Shown here: in pieces, positions 50,975-60,124 of the stretch
Numbering within the stretch: position 1 is the first letter of the stretch
Layout: each line of letters starts with the position of its first letter
Assembly (NCBI GenBank): GCA_023426435.1
Contig: JAFAAS010000074.1
Coordinates: 62,001 to 126,000, forward strand
Length of the DNA stretch: 64,000 bases
Direction of reading: 5' to 3'
DNA from: Verrucomicrobiota bacterium
GTDB lineage: Bacteria; Verrucomicrobiota; Verrucomicrobiia; Opitutales; Opitutaceae
Program-made: the position numbers and the translations under genes
Notes under the pieces: generated by a model
Seen by the model: only the letters and a program-made list of their open reading frames with translations
The model's database searches: none
Told to the model about the DNA's origin: nothing

Positions 50975-52393
50975 ATGAAATCCTTCGCTCTCACCACGTG
51001 CATCATCGCGATTTTTTCCTTCAACGCACACGCGGACGCCCAACCGCTCACCCCCGCCGCGCTACCCTCCCGACCGAACATCGTCTTCATCCTCGCCGAC
51101 GACCTCGGATGCGCGCAGGTCGGCGCCTACGGCAATCGCTATTATCGCACGCCTCACATCGACAGCCTCGGTCAGGATGGCGTGAAGTTCACTCGCGCCT
51201 ACGCCGCAGCGCCCGTGTGCTCGCCCACCCGTTCGGCGCTTATGACCGGCAAACATCCCGCGCGCACGCGTGTGACAAACTTTATTCCGGGCAACGCCTA
51301 CCCTTGGGCGCGACTGCAACAACCCCGGTGGCAGCGTTTCCTGCCCCTCGAAGAAACCACCCTCGCCGAGCGATTCTCCGCGGCGGGGTATGTGACGGCG
51401 TTGTTTGGCAAGTGGCATCTCGCGCGCGGCTATTTCCCGCCCGACTCGATCGCCGAGGGCCCGGATCGCCAAGGGTTCACCGAAACGTTCATCACACACA
51501 AGCCCGTCGAATCCGCCGATCCGGAGCAGGACGCCCACAACGTCCAGGCGATCACCGATCGCGCCGTCCGCTTCCTCGCCGAACACCGCAGCGAACCGTT
51601 CTTCCTCCTCCTTTCGCACAACACCATCCACGCACCCGTGATGGCGCCGCGTGCCCTCATCGAGAAGTATCCGCCGGGTGGTGGCGCCCATCCGGAGAAC
51701 GCCCCCGTGATTGGTGCAATGATGGAAGTGTTGGACCGTGGCGTTGGCCAGGTTCTCGCCGCCCTCGATGAGTTGGGGCTGAGCGAAAGAACGCTCGTCA
51801 TCTTTTACTCCGACAACGGAGGGCTCGAGGCCAGCGCCACCCAATCCCCTCTCCGCGGCGGCAAGGCTCAACTCTACGAAGGAGGCATTCGCGTTCCTCT
51901 GCTGATGCGCTGGCCCGGAGTTATCAAGCCGGGCGAAACGTCCGATTTCCCGCTCACGGCCATGGATTTCTTCCCTACCCTGCTCGAGCTCGGAGGTGCG
52001 CGTCCCGAACCGCACGCCGTCACCGACGGCATCGATTTCACGCCGGTTCTTCGCGGTGCCACCGCCCCGGCTCGCCCCGCGATGCACTGGCATTTCCCCC
52101 ATTATCATCCCGCCGGTGCAGCTCCATCCGGCGCCATCATTTCCGGGGATTGGAAACTCATCGAAAACTATGAGGCGGCCGCGACCGGTGATTCGCCCGC
52201 TTGCGAGCTCTTCAATCTGCGCGAGGATCCGGCGGAGAAAAACAACTTGTCCCTTTCCGATCCCGAACGAGCCGCGGCATTGCGCAACGACCTCGCCGCG
52301 TGGCGGGACTCCGTTCACGCGCAGATGCCGACGTTGAACCCAGACTACGATCCCGCACGCGCCAGCGTGCTGGATATCGATACGGGACATTGA
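50975..52393 (+). CDS. Secreted sulfatase (formylglycine type, CSPTR)
   Basis: A 472-residue sulfatase with signal peptide (TTCIIAIFSFNAHADA). RPNIVFILADDLGCAQVG binds Ca, APVCSPTRSALMTGKHPAR holds the Cys that becomes formylglycine, LFGKWHLARG and FYSDNGGLEAS complete the site. Length and order fit the arylsulfatase A-like S1 group. It is co-directional with the SMP-30 gene (36-nt gap), so a desulfation step is linked to the lactonase operon. Confidence 0.92.
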   Translation: MKSFALTTCIIAIFSFNAHADAQPLTPAALPSRPNIVFILADDLGCAQVGAYGNRYYRTPHIDSLGQDGVKFTRAYAAAPVCSPTRSALMTGKHPARTRVTNFIPGNAYPWARLQQPRWQRFLPLEETTLAERFSAAGYVTALFGKWHLARGYFPPDSIAEGPDRQGFTETFITHKPVESADPEQDAHNVQAITDRAVRFLAEHRSEPFFLLLSHNTIHAPVMAPRALIEKYPPGGGAHPENAPVIGAMMEVLDRGVGQVLAALDELGLSERTLVIFYSDNGGLEASATQSPLRGGKAQLYEGGIRVPLLMRWPGVIKPGETSDFPLTAMDFFPTLLELGGARPEPHAVTDGIDFTPVLRGATAPARPAMHWHFPHYHPAGAAPSGAIISGDWKLIENYEAAATGDSPACELFNLREDPAEKNNLSLSDPERAAALRNDLAAWRDSVHAQMPTLNPDYDPARASVLDIDTGH

Positions 52394-52514
52394 CGGTGCG
52401 TGCGGCTCGCCCGTAGGCCGTTGGGCCCGCGATGATCACGCAAAACGCAGGCCCCTCGCGGGTGCCCGACCGGACTCCTGACAGTCTGCGCCCCGACTCA
52501 CCTCCCCAGACAGA

Positions 52515-53336
52515 ATGAGTTCCACGCCGCCCTTTCAGATCCGCCTCTCGCCCGTCTGCTCTCGTGTCCGCTGCGAACCAGGATGGCATCTTGATGCGGC
52601 GTGGGCCCGCCGGCTCCGCGATTTCGACTTGTGGTTCGTGTGTTCCGGCCGCGGCCTCATGACCACCGACTCGGCAAAAATACCACTAGCACCTGGCGTT
52701 TGCATCTGGATGCGTCCCGGCCGTCACTATGAGGCCAATCACGACCCCGCGGCCCCGTTGACCGTGAACTGCATCCATTTCGAGCTGCGCCGTCCGCCGC
52801 ACGGCTTCGCGCCGCCCTTCGAGACCATGCACGCTTCTGATCTCTCGTTCGTCGATGCCACGATGCGCCGGATCATCGCGTTGCGCGCTACAACCTCTCT
52901 CTCTGCGCATGCCTCGGCCGAAACTTTGTTCGACGCCCTTTTGACCGAACTGGCGCGCGAAGCGCGGGCCAGCCTCTCCATGCCAGCCGCCACCGGCACC
53001 GAGCTCCATCACCGGCGCATCATCCAGCAACTCGCAGCTCAAATACGGGAGGATTCGGCCCGGCCGCGCCCGATCGCCGCCCTGGCGCGCACCGCCGGCT
53101 ACAGCATCGACCATTTCTCCCGCGTCTTCGAAAAGATTACCGGCCAGCGACCGCGCGAATTCGTGATCGAGGCACGCCTCGCTCGCGCCCGTCAGCTCCT
53201 GGTCGAGACCAGCCTCACCGTCAGCGAGATCGCGGAAACCCTCGGCTATCGCGACGTGTATTTCTTCTCCCGCCAGTTTCGCGCGAAGACCGGAAGCAGC
53301 CCCACCGACTTTCGCCATCGCCTCCTTCCCGATTGA
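52515..53336 (+). CDS. AraC-family transcription regulator
   Basis: A 273-residue regulator. The N-terminal cupin-like sensor domain has DFDLWFVCSGRGLMTTD and PGVCIWMRPGRHYEAN. The C-terminal domain has RPIAALARTAGYSIDHFSRV and LTVSEIAETLGYRDVYFFSR, the two HTHs. It stands 121 nt after the sulfatase and 106 nt before the PhyH gene, so it probably controls the PhyH gene or the convergent sulfatase. Confidence 0.9.
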   Translation: MSSTPPFQIRLSPVCSRVRCEPGWHLDAAWARRLRDFDLWFVCSGRGLMTTDSAKIPLAPGVCIWMRPGRHYEANHDPAAPLTVNCIHFELRRPPHGFAPPFETMHASDLSFVDATMRRIIALRATTSLSAHASAETLFDALLTELAREARASLSMPAATGTELHHRRIIQQLAAQIREDSARPRPIAALARTAGYSIDHFSRVFEKITGQRPREFVIEARLARARQLLVETSLTVSEIAETLGYRDVYFFSRQFRAKTGSSPTDFRHRLLPD

Positions 53337-53442
53337 GAGGCCAGCGCAATGCCGGATTAGTCCAAAGGATTGCCGGACGCCTTCATGGCGCACCCCGCCG
53401 AAATCGGTAAGCTGAGGCGCACCCGCTTTTCCTTCCCGTATC

Positions 53443-54327
53443 ATGAACACCCCTACGCCTTCCGCTTCCGCATCTCCCGCCCAGGGCGAATTCGATCCCG
53501 GCGCCGAATTGCACGCTCCCGAACTCTACCAACCGGCCAACCTGGCCCACAACGTCGCGACCCTCGCGGATATCGGTCCCGACGAGATCGCGTTCTACCA
53601 CGAACATGGATACCTCGCCGTGCGACAGGCATTTTCGCCCGGGGAGATCGACGCCGCCCTCGCGGGTCTCGTCGATCTGATCATGGGCAGGAACCCGGCT
53701 TTCACGGGAATCATGTTCGAAGCCGCCGCGCGCGATCTGCTGCCAAAGCTCGGGCCTGAAGAACGCCAGGATGCAGTCCGCAAGATTTACTATTTCGTCA
53801 ACTACGACGCCCGTTTGAAAGCGCTCTCCCATCATCCGCGGCTTCTTTCAGCCGTGCAGATGCTGCTCGGAACGCCGTCGGTGGAGATGTTCCAGGACAT
53901 GGGCCTTATCAAGCCGCCCCGGTTGGGACGCGAGAAGCCGTGGCATCAGGATCACGCCTACTTCGACTATCCGCTCGGCACGCCGATTGTCGGCGTATGG
54001 ATCGCATTTGACGAGGCAACGATCGCCAATGGCTGCATGCAACTGCTCCCGGGCCGCCACCGCGAAGGACCGATCGCGCACTTCAAGCGGCGGGACTGGC
54101 AAATCTGCGACAACGTCACCTTGGGCACGCGCTCCGTGGCCGCGCCGCTCGCTCCGGGCGGGCTGCTGTTCTTCGACGGACTCCTGCCGCATGGCACGCC
54201 CCACAACGCGTCGCTCCATCGCCGCCGCGCTGTCCAATTCCATTATGCGCCCGCTGGGATCACCAAAACGACCGAGGCCGAGCGTCTGCAGATATTCGGC
54301 GGCGAAGGGCGCGGAATGAAATGCTGA
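53443..54327 (+). CDS. Phytanoyl-CoA dioxygenase (PhyH)-family protein
   Basis: A 294-residue Fe(II)/2-oxoglutarate oxygenase. FYHEHGYLAVRQAFSPGEID opens the fold; KPWHQDHAYFDYPLG holds the HxD metal pair; GCMQLLPGRHREGP follows; LLPHGTPHNASLHRRR has the distal His and the Arg that binds 2-oxoglutarate. Substrate unknown: bacterial members hydroxylate many small molecules. It lies after an AraC regulator and convergent with a sulfatase, a pairing that suggests oxidation of a glycan-derived or sulfated small molecule. Confidence 0.88.
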   Translation: MNTPTPSASASPAQGEFDPGAELHAPELYQPANLAHNVATLADIGPDEIAFYHEHGYLAVRQAFSPGEIDAALAGLVDLIMGRNPAFTGIMFEAAARDLLPKLGPEERQDAVRKIYYFVNYDARLKALSHHPRLLSAVQMLLGTPSVEMFQDMGLIKPPRLGREKPWHQDHAYFDYPLGTPIVGVWIAFDEATIANGCMQLLPGRHREGPIAHFKRRDWQICDNVTLGTRSVAAPLAPGGLLFFDGLLPHGTPHNASLHRRRAVQFHYAPAGITKTTEAERLQIFGGEGRGMKC

Positions 54328-54472
54328 TCCAAGTCTTCGCCGACGAACTGTGCTTCGTTTTCCAACCTCCGCTCCAGAAAACGACCGCCACGTTGACGGG
54401 AGTTCCTGGCTGCCGCGAAATGCCGCCGCCTTCGTTTTTCCGCCACCGGATTTTCACAGCCATCCCGAGACC

Positions 54473-55915
54473 CTAGTCACGTCGCGCCGGATTCGAGGAC
54501 CGTCGCCACCATCGGTTCGGCACGTGCGCTTCATCCATGATCCGCTGGCTTCGCTCCGACAACGCCGGATGCTCGGCGCTGACATCGCGCGTTTCGGCCG
54601 GATCGATCGATAGATCGTAAAGCTCCATGCCGGTTCTGCCCGGTCGCCCCTGAAAGGCCTTCCAGCGCCCGTCGAGCAGCACCGCCTGCTGAAATGTCGG
54701 CTCGTAGAGTTCCCAATAAAGATACTCCCTCGCTTCCGGCGCCGAGGCGTCTCCACGAAACACCGGCAACAGGCTGATTCCATCGGTCCGAGCCTGCAAC
54801 GGCACACCCGCCAGCGCGGCGCACGTGGGCAGCAGATCGGCGAAGTGCCCAACCGCTCCAGATACGCTGCCGGCGCGAATCATGCCCGGCCAGCGCACAA
54901 GGCAGGGCACACGAATACCGCCTTCGGTCAGGTCGCGCTTGAGGCCGCTCCATGCGCCATTCACGTCGAAAAACTCAGGATCGTAATCCGGCCCGCCTTC
55001 GCGATGCGGCCCGTTGTCGCTCGTGAACATCACCAGCGTGTCGCGTTCCAGCCCCAGCTCGCGTAGACACTGCAGCAATCTGCCAATCCCTCGATCCATC
55101 CTCGTAACCATGGCAGCCTGTCCCTTCAGCGAATCAGGCCACGATTCCGTCGCGTAAACACCATAGTCCGGCACCTCCTGCCCGTCGCCAAGCGCCTCGG
55201 TCCGCTCGTTGTTGGCGTGGGGCAGAGTCAGGGCGAGAAACAGAAAAAACGGACGCTCCTTGTTTCGCTCCACGAACTCCTCGGCCTCGGCAAAAAAGAG
55301 ATCGTTGGCATACTCGCGCGGCTTCGTCGCATAGCCCACCCCGGCGATCTTGCCCATCGGCACGAGATCATTCGGCAGCGGGACCTTCTGGTCACCACGC
55401 CAGAGGTGATCGGGAAAGTGGTTGTGCGCATGCGTCTGGCTCAAAAACCCGAAGAACTCATCGAAGCCCTGACGCCACGGCGCACCGCTCGTGTCCTTGT
55501 CGCCCAGCCCCCACTTTCCGATCACCGCCGTGCGATAACCACCCTGCTTGAGCACCGCCGCGATCGTGACGTCATCCGGCTGGAGTTGTTGCCCCGGATA
55601 GTTCGGCACCGGAGAGTTTCCCCGCACAGACGTGCGTCCGGCATGCTGCCCGGTCAACAGCACACTTCGCGAAGGCGCGCACACCGCGCTACCCGCGTAG
55701 AATTGGGTGAAACGCATCCCTTCGCGCGCAAACCGGTCGAGTTCCGGCGTGGCGATCTTCCGCTGGCCATACGACCCCAGCTCTCCGTAGCCGAGGTCGT
55801 CAGCGACGATGAGCAGGACGTTGGGTGGCCGATCCGACGCGAGCGCGGCACTCACCAGCGACAGCAAGAGACATCCTTTCCTGAAAAGGCGCCGCCGTCC
55901 CAACAGGCTGAACAT
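54473..55915 (-). CDS. Secreted arylsulfatase A-like sulfatase (CAPSR)
   Basis: A 480-residue sulfatase from ATG 55915; a longer in-frame start at 56008 adds 31 residues before the signal peptide (KGCLLLSLVSAALA). RPPNVLLIVADDLGYGELG, the catalytic AVCAPSRSVLLTGQHAGRTS with the Cys-to-formylglycine site, VIGKWGLGDKDTSG and MFTSDNGPHREGGPDY are as in arylsulfatase A. It is a single gene, convergent with PhyH. Confidence 0.92.
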   Translation of the reverse strand: MFSLLGRRRLFRKGCLLLSLVSAALASDRPPNVLLIVADDLGYGELGSYGQRKIATPELDRFAREGMRFTQFYAGSAVCAPSRSVLLTGQHAGRTSVRGNSPVPNYPGQQLQPDDVTIAAVLKQGGYRTAVIGKWGLGDKDTSGAPWRQGFDEFFGFLSQTHAHNHFPDHLWRGDQKVPLPNDLVPMGKIAGVGYATKPREYANDLFFAEAEEFVERNKERPFFLFLALTLPHANNERTEALGDGQEVPDYGVYATESWPDSLKGQAAMVTRMDRGIGRLLQCLRELGLERDTLVMFTSDNGPHREGGPDYDPEFFDVNGAWSGLKRDLTEGGIRVPCLVRWPGMIRAGSVSGAVGHFADLLPTCAALAGVPLQARTDGISLLPVFRGDASAPEAREYLYWELYEPTFQQAVLLDGRWKAFQGRPGRTGMELYDLSIDPAETRDVSAEHPALSERSQRIMDEAHVPNRWWRRSSNPARRD

Positions 55916-56623
55916 CGGTAAACACCGGTTTCTGAACGAGCCGTTAGCGAGATCGTTTTTCAGCACCAACTCAGCGCGTCGTCCGGTATATGGATGATCA
56001 GATGTCATGGGACACAGAACGCCGACATGCCTTGAGTTTACCGTTGAGAATCTTCGAACACGGCAACCCGGAGTGAGTAACCGTTGATTCGATGACGCGA
56101 CGAGACGCCCCGCAGAAAAGTCTTTTCGTAACCTGCGCCAAAACCGTCACAACCATCGGTCACTCCGCAACGCTTCGGCCAAGGTCGCAAATCACTTCAA
56201 CCAGCTGAAATGTTCGGGTGACCAAATCCGCTGGGCTGGCTCTCGGCCCTACAACCACTCGCGTTGAACGTAGCACCCCACCGACCACCGCGACATTCGG
56301 GTTCGGACTCGTCTATGACCTAAGTGGGTGGTGTTTGGAATTGTTTTCGCCCGATCGGAGTCGCTTGTCCCTCCGGCACTGCGCGGGCTAGCCGCTCCTT
56401 CCCATCGATCTGAACAACGGAATCCCGAGTGATCGCCAGATTGGCCTGCCGCTCCCAAATACCGCGCCACCACATTGGGACGGAGCGGCTCAGGGAAATC
56501 CGACGTTTCAAGTCAAAGGTCCGGTTCGGCAACTGGACCTTTGATCGTTTGCCAAACTTCGCGTCGGGGCGCGACTCGCTCTGCGCCTCCTAACGCCGCG
56601 CGACGCGAAAACTAGCGGGAGGA
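55916..56623. other. Long intergenic region with a possible gene remnant
   Basis: About 700 bp. The minus strand at 56320-56532 reads a 70-residue frame whose last 50 residues (WWRGIWERQANLAITRD ... GRKQFQTPPT) look protein-like but match no family I know and lack a ribosome site; it may be the end of a decayed gene. Composition falls below that of the sulfatase genes here, marking the start of an accessory stretch that runs to the tRNA at 60125. Confidence 0.35.
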
Positions 56624-57232
56624 GTGAAAAACAAACCAAGCAAATCATCTCGAACCAAGAACCGCCGCCCAAAGCTCCTTTCCGAAGCCGTGTTTCGAGC
56701 GCACCACCGGATCGTGTCACGCCAACACGTCTGGCTATCAGACGCGTATCGGCGCGAGATCCTGCGCCGACTACACAGCTACCCGATCGGCGCTGAGATT
56801 CCTTACCGACTTCTTCTGATCCTGCGCCGATCTCTCCAGCAGAAGCTCACATCACTCATCACACCCGCACAGCTGCTCGCACGACCTGCGTCGACCATTC
56901 ACGTGCCGTCCGCGTTCGTATGGATTTTGCAGGACGGAGCATCAGCGAAGGAGGCAGCGGTGATGCAGCAGATGCTGCGAGGCCACTACCCTACCGTTCG
57001 CAAGCACGTCCAGATCGTGTTCGACGTTTTGAGTCGTGGATCTGTTGCCGTATTTCCAACTCCGCCCCGTGTGCGGGACGCGATCAGTGATCGTCTGGGT
57101 AGGTTTCTCTGCGCCTGCGCTCGGGATCACATGCTTCTGGTGCTAGCAAGTAGCCGGAACTCGTCTCCCGCGGTTGTTCGCTCCGCGAACGTGCCGAACC
57201 GCGCAGCGACGGTCACCAATGCGAGGGGATGA
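56624..57232 (+). CDS. Hypothetical basic protein
   Basis: A 202-residue protein starting at GTG 56624 with a strong GGGAGGA site directly before it. It is rich in Arg and Lys (MKNKPSKSSRTKNRRPKLL...) and mostly helical in the middle (PYRLLLILRRSLQQKLTSLI, ASAKEAAVMQQMLRGHYPTV). No known family recognised. Its stop overlaps the next start by 4 nt (ATGA), so the two form an operon ended by the terminator at 57812. Confidence 0.6.
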   Translation: MKNKPSKSSRTKNRRPKLLSEAVFRAHHRIVSRQHVWLSDAYRREILRRLHSYPIGAEIPYRLLLILRRSLQQKLTSLITPAQLLARPASTIHVPSAFVWILQDGASAKEAAVMQQMLRGHYPTVRKHVQIVFDVLSRGSVAVFPTPPRVRDAISDRLGRFLCACARDHMLLVLASSRNSSPAVVRSANVPNRAATVTNARG

Positions 57233-57783
57233 ATAAACATCAAAATCAAACGAACACCCAACCGGCCCAAACGCCCTCCAAACACGACAACGCTTTGCCC
57301 GTTGCCTTGATCGAAAACAAACCCCTACTCCGCCTCGCGATGCTGAAGGCGATCGAAACCAGCACAAAGAAACGTCACGGATTCTTGGATACACACGAAG
57401 TCCTCTCCTCGATCCGCTCCTTCGACCTTTCGGAGCTGCCAATCCGGTTCATCGACTCGGTGCACCGCGCAAGCCCGGCTCCGAACGACCCGTTCCCCGG
57501 AGCACTGACCCACGAAGTTGAAGAACTCGACCGCTTCCTTCGCAACAGGCCGCGTGGAGAAAACGTTGTTATCACCGCACGGCTGTGTGCGCCCTACTTC
57601 CCGTGGCTCGAAGCAAAGCTGATGTGCGATCTCGACGGCTGGCTCGGGGCAATCTGGGTCCCCTGGCACAGGCCAGACCCGATCCGTGACCCAATCCAGA
57701 AATTCCTCGTGCATCTGCGCCGTGCCTACCGGAATTGGCAGCACGCAAAGGTCCGCAGTCATCCCGGACCCTACGACAGCTAA
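57229..57783 (+). CDS. Hypothetical protein, second gene of a two-gene operon
   Basis: A 184-residue soluble protein with a polar N-terminus (MNKHQNQTNTQPAQTPSK) and a helical and acidic middle (TRAPS-free, e.g. LTHEVEELDRFLRNRPRG). LDGWLGAIWVPWHRPDP is a Trp-rich stretch. No family recognised. It is coupled to the upstream basic protein (4-nt overlap) and followed by a rho-independent terminator 29 nt after the stop. Confidence 0.6.
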   Translation: MNKHQNQTNTQPAQTPSKHDNALPVALIENKPLLRLAMLKAIETSTKKRHGFLDTHEVLSSIRSFDLSELPIRFIDSVHRASPAPNDPFPGALTHEVEELDRFLRNRPRGENVVITARLCAPYFPWLEAKLMCDLDGWLGAIWVPWHRPDPIRDPIQKFLVHLRRAYRNWQHAKVRSHPGPYDS

Positions 57784-57811
57784 CGGAAGCGATTTACCAC
57801 CCAAGCACCCA

Positions 57812-57840
57812 AGCGGAGCCGAACGGCTCCGCTTTTTTTT
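57812..57840 (+). terminator. Rho-independent terminator
   Basis: A 9-bp stem, AGCGGAGCC (57812-57820) with GGCTCCGCT (57825-57833), GAAC tetraloop, then a run of T to 57840. It ends the two-gene hypothetical operon and separates it from the minus-strand XRE gene. Confidence 0.9.
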
Positions 57841-57910
57841 GCGGCAGAACTCCAGAAATGCGGTAGGCGACTGCCGGCCGCAACCAGCCAATGTTGCGAA
57901 TCTCGGTCAC

Positions 57911-58381
57911 TCACGCCTTACCTTTGTCGCTCAGCGCCCGGAGGAAATGCTGCAAGAGCGCTCGCTTCTCAGGACGTGCGGCAATTTCAGCTACGGCGTT
58001 CTCGAGATCCTTTGCGAGCAATCGATCGGCAGACCGAGTCCAGGGGGGCTGTGCGTCTACTGGCTTGGACGGCCTGCCGGGAGCGATCTTCACGAGGGCA
58101 TACAAATCCAATTTGGTGCTCTTTTTTGTCGCTGCGCTATCGACCGCGGCTTGGACCTTCGCGATCTCATCGTAGAGGTATGCAGCTAGAAGTTCCGCCG
58201 CAGCCGCTTCGCTGCTCAACGCCGCAATGATCTTTCCCGCCGCGCGCGCGCCCAGCGGCACACGGCCGTTGGCAACGCGGCTAAGATGCGATCGGGAGAG
58301 CGCGCTCTCTTCGGCCAGCCCGGTCTGCAACCGGTCCAACTCCGCCATTTTCTGCAGGAGCTTGGTTTGGAAAAGTCCCAT
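57911..58381 (-). CDS. XRE-like helix-turn-helix regulator
   Basis: A 156-residue protein from ATG 58381 (an in-frame TTG at 58393 is possible). Residues ~15-55 form an HTH: LQTGLAEESALSRSHLSRVANGRVPLG, with the usual XRE spacing. The middle segment (AAAELLAAYLYDEIAKVQAAVD) and the end (LENAVAEIAARPEKRALLQHF) are helical and may mediate dimer contacts. It is divergent from the nuclease-like operon at 58482 across an inverted-repeat region, so it probably represses that operon and itself. Confidence 0.75.
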   Translation of the reverse strand: MGLFQTKLLQKMAELDRLQTGLAEESALSRSHLSRVANGRVPLGARAAGKIIAALSSEAAAAELLAAYLYDEIAKVQAAVDSAATKKSTKLDLYALVKIAPGRPSKPVDAQPPWTRSADRLLAKDLENAVAEIAARPEKRALLQHFLRALSDKGKA

Positions 58382-58402
58382 TCGGTCTTTCAAACGAATG
58401 TG

Positions 58403-58442
58403 ATAAAAAAAGCAACGATGCGTTTGACGTGCTCTTTTTTAT
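58403..58442. promoter_or_regulatory. Divergent promoter/operator of the XRE and nuclease-like genes
   Basis: Imperfect inverted repeat with arms ATAAAAAAAGCA (58403-58414) and TGCTCTTTTTTAT (58430-58442) in a 100-bp AT-rich spacer between divergent genes. TTGACG at 58424-58429 could be a -35 box for the plus-strand operon. A natural binding site for the XRE protein. Confidence 0.5.
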
Positions 58443-58481
58443 GACTCATGGTGGACTGTGCTTGTTTTTAGCACACGTCCC

Positions 58482-58994
58482 ATGCACCAGCATCAACTCC
58501 AAACATCCAAACTAGAATTCGACCGCGTTGCTTTGCATGCGGCGCTCAAGGAAAAGCTGCCAGGGTATCTCTTCTGGCGGTGGGCCAAAGAGGAACTCGA
58601 CAGACGCGGCACCGACCTCCTTGCGCTTCGTGCCGGCGCTCCTCCGCTCCACGTCGACCTCAAGGTCCGGAAGTTCGATCCGATTGGTGCGGGGCGCTAC
58701 GACGACCTGTTCATCGAAACGGTCAGCTGCTGTGAGTCCGGGAAGCCCGGCTGGGCAAAAGACCCAAACAAGACGACGGACCTCCTCGTGTGGATCTATC
58801 CCACGGGACGTTGCGTCGTCGTAAGCCACCGCGGACTCCGTCATGCACTCGAGCGCTACGAGCAAGCGTGGCGCAAGCGCTTCCCGACTCGCGTGCAGCA
58901 CACGCCGAACCCATACGGCGGATACACCTCCGAGTGCCTTGTGGTGCCCCGCCGAATCGTCGAGCGAGCGGCAGCGAGCTTCAGCTTCAACTGA
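58482..58994 (+). CDS. PD-(D/E)XK nuclease-like protein
   Basis: A 170-residue protein from ATG 58482 (GTG 58458 possible). The N-terminal FDRVALHAALKEKLPGYLF precedes DLLALRAGAPPLHVDLKVRKFD, which has the D...(D)xK pattern of restriction-like nucleases, then YDDLFIETVSCCESGKPGWAKD and TTDLLVWIYPTGRCVVVS. The FIETVS...GKPGW...TD segment is typical of a phage- and plasmid-borne PD-(D/E)XK family. No phage or mobility gene is near. It is first of a three-gene operon (22-nt gap to the next gene). Confidence 0.6.
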   Translation: MHQHQLQTSKLEFDRVALHAALKEKLPGYLFWRWAKEELDRRGTDLLALRAGAPPLHVDLKVRKFDPIGAGRYDDLFIETVSCCESGKPGWAKDPNKTTDLLVWIYPTGRCVVVSHRGLRHALERYEQAWRKRFPTRVQHTPNPYGGYTSECLVVPRRIVERAAASFSFN

Positions 58995-59015
58995 GACACA
59001 GGACGGGAGGAGGCA

Positions 59016-59474
59016 ATGGCAGCGACAGACCCTCAGTGGTCACACTATCCGGAGTATCTCAATCGCCTGGAGAAAATCTTGGCGGACAAACGCGCGCACT
59101 GTTCTCGCATGAGCGATCGCGAGGACAGAAGCTACACCTTGATCTTGAGCCGAGAAACCGAGAGCTGGATCAACACTCTCCTCGTCGTGCGCGATCACCC
59201 TGACCCCGACGAGGACGCCGACGCGCTGCGAACGGTGGTCGCGCGATTCACGGAACGCGTGTTGGCAGCCTATCCCGATGTGGGGGCAACCGACGAGGTG
59301 GTGATCGAATTCGCCGCCGCGGAGTTCGAGATGCTGAACGAGGAAGACGTCGAGCTCGAGTTCGTCGTCGCGGCCTACGCTGATCATCGAGTCGTCTGCA
59401 CCCGCGACGAATTCCCGCTCGATGACGACTTCTTCATTGAGCAGGCCCTGTTCAAGGCGCGCTTACTCGAATGA
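59016..59474 (+). CDS. Hypothetical acidic protein
   Basis: A 152-residue protein at ATG 59016 with a strong GGGAGGAGG site. It is rich in Asp and Glu, especially after residue 60 (RDHPDPDEDADALRTVVARF, EFAAAEFEMLNEEDVELEFV). Such acidity suggests a nucleic-acid mimic or a protein that binds a basic partner, for example an inhibitor of the nuclease-like protein upstream. No family recognised. Its stop overlaps the next start by 4 nt. Confidence 0.6.
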   Translation: MAATDPQWSHYPEYLNRLEKILADKRAHCSRMSDREDRSYTLILSRETESWINTLLVVRDHPDPDEDADALRTVVARFTERVLAAYPDVGATDEVVIEFAAAEFEMLNEEDVELEFVVAAYADHRVVCTRDEFPLDDDFFIEQALFKARLLE

Positions 59475-59986
59475 GCGAAGGCGTCATCAGTGAGGCGGCC
59501 GTCGACGCAGCCGTCCGTCGCGTCCGGCAAATTCACAGCTTTACCCGGTTTTCCGGCGACGAGGTGAACGCCGTGCTCCAGCTCCTCGCGGGGATGAAGG
59601 TCCCGTCCCCGCTGCCCTCGCGACTGGGCTACTTGGTGCAGCGCGCGTTCGCCACCGCGTCGCTGACCTACGTTCGCGCACCTTACGTCTATTCATCGTT
59701 CACCGCGGAAGTCAAGGTTTGCCCCTTCCCCGCTGTGCTCGGCTGGGTCATCAGTTTTCCGAACAGCGCCATGCATGAGCCGTTCCTTCGCTCGCTTCTG
59801 TGTGGGCACTACTTTCAAACGCGCCCAGCTCTCATCGGTTGCCTGAACGCGTGCCAGGATGCGCCGGCGACGTTCTTTTCTGCCAACGGCCTGAAACGGG
59901 ACGACGTGTTCGCCCGCATGCAGCGCTTTGCCGTCCAGCTCGCGCGCGATGAACTCGATAGGCGGCGAGCTCCAGAGCGGCGCTAA
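59471..59986 (+). CDS. Hypothetical protein, third gene of the nuclease-like operon
   Basis: A 171-residue protein starting 4 nt inside the previous gene. Sequence is helical at both ends with a beta-rich centre (LTYVRAPYVYSSFTAEVKVC, AVLGWVISFPNSAM). No known family or membrane segment recognised. It ends 139 nt before the 3' end of the tRNA-Leu gene on the other strand, so it closes the accessory stretch. Confidence 0.6.
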   Translation: MSEGVISEAAVDAAVRRVRQIHSFTRFSGDEVNAVLQLLAGMKVPSPLPSRLGYLVQRAFATASLTYVRAPYVYSSFTAEVKVCPFPAVLGWVISFPNSAMHEPFLRSLLCGHYFQTRPALIGCLNACQDAPATFFSANGLKRDDVFARMQRFAVQLARDELDRRRAPERR

Positions 59987-60124
59987 TCCGCTGGAAAATC
60001 GGGCCCTTTCCGAACACGATTTCCGCTCATGAATACCGCGCAAAATGGGGCGAATTTGCTAGGGGTCCTAGCAGTTCCGCGCCTCCGGCTGAACGTAAAT
60101 AACTCGTTGAAAGCGAGTTATCTT

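Noticed and set aside
56016..60124. Second copy of the tRNA-Leu 3' end marking an integrated element
   Set aside because: No repeat of the tRNA 3' sequence was seen on the left side of the cluster, and there is no integrase gene.
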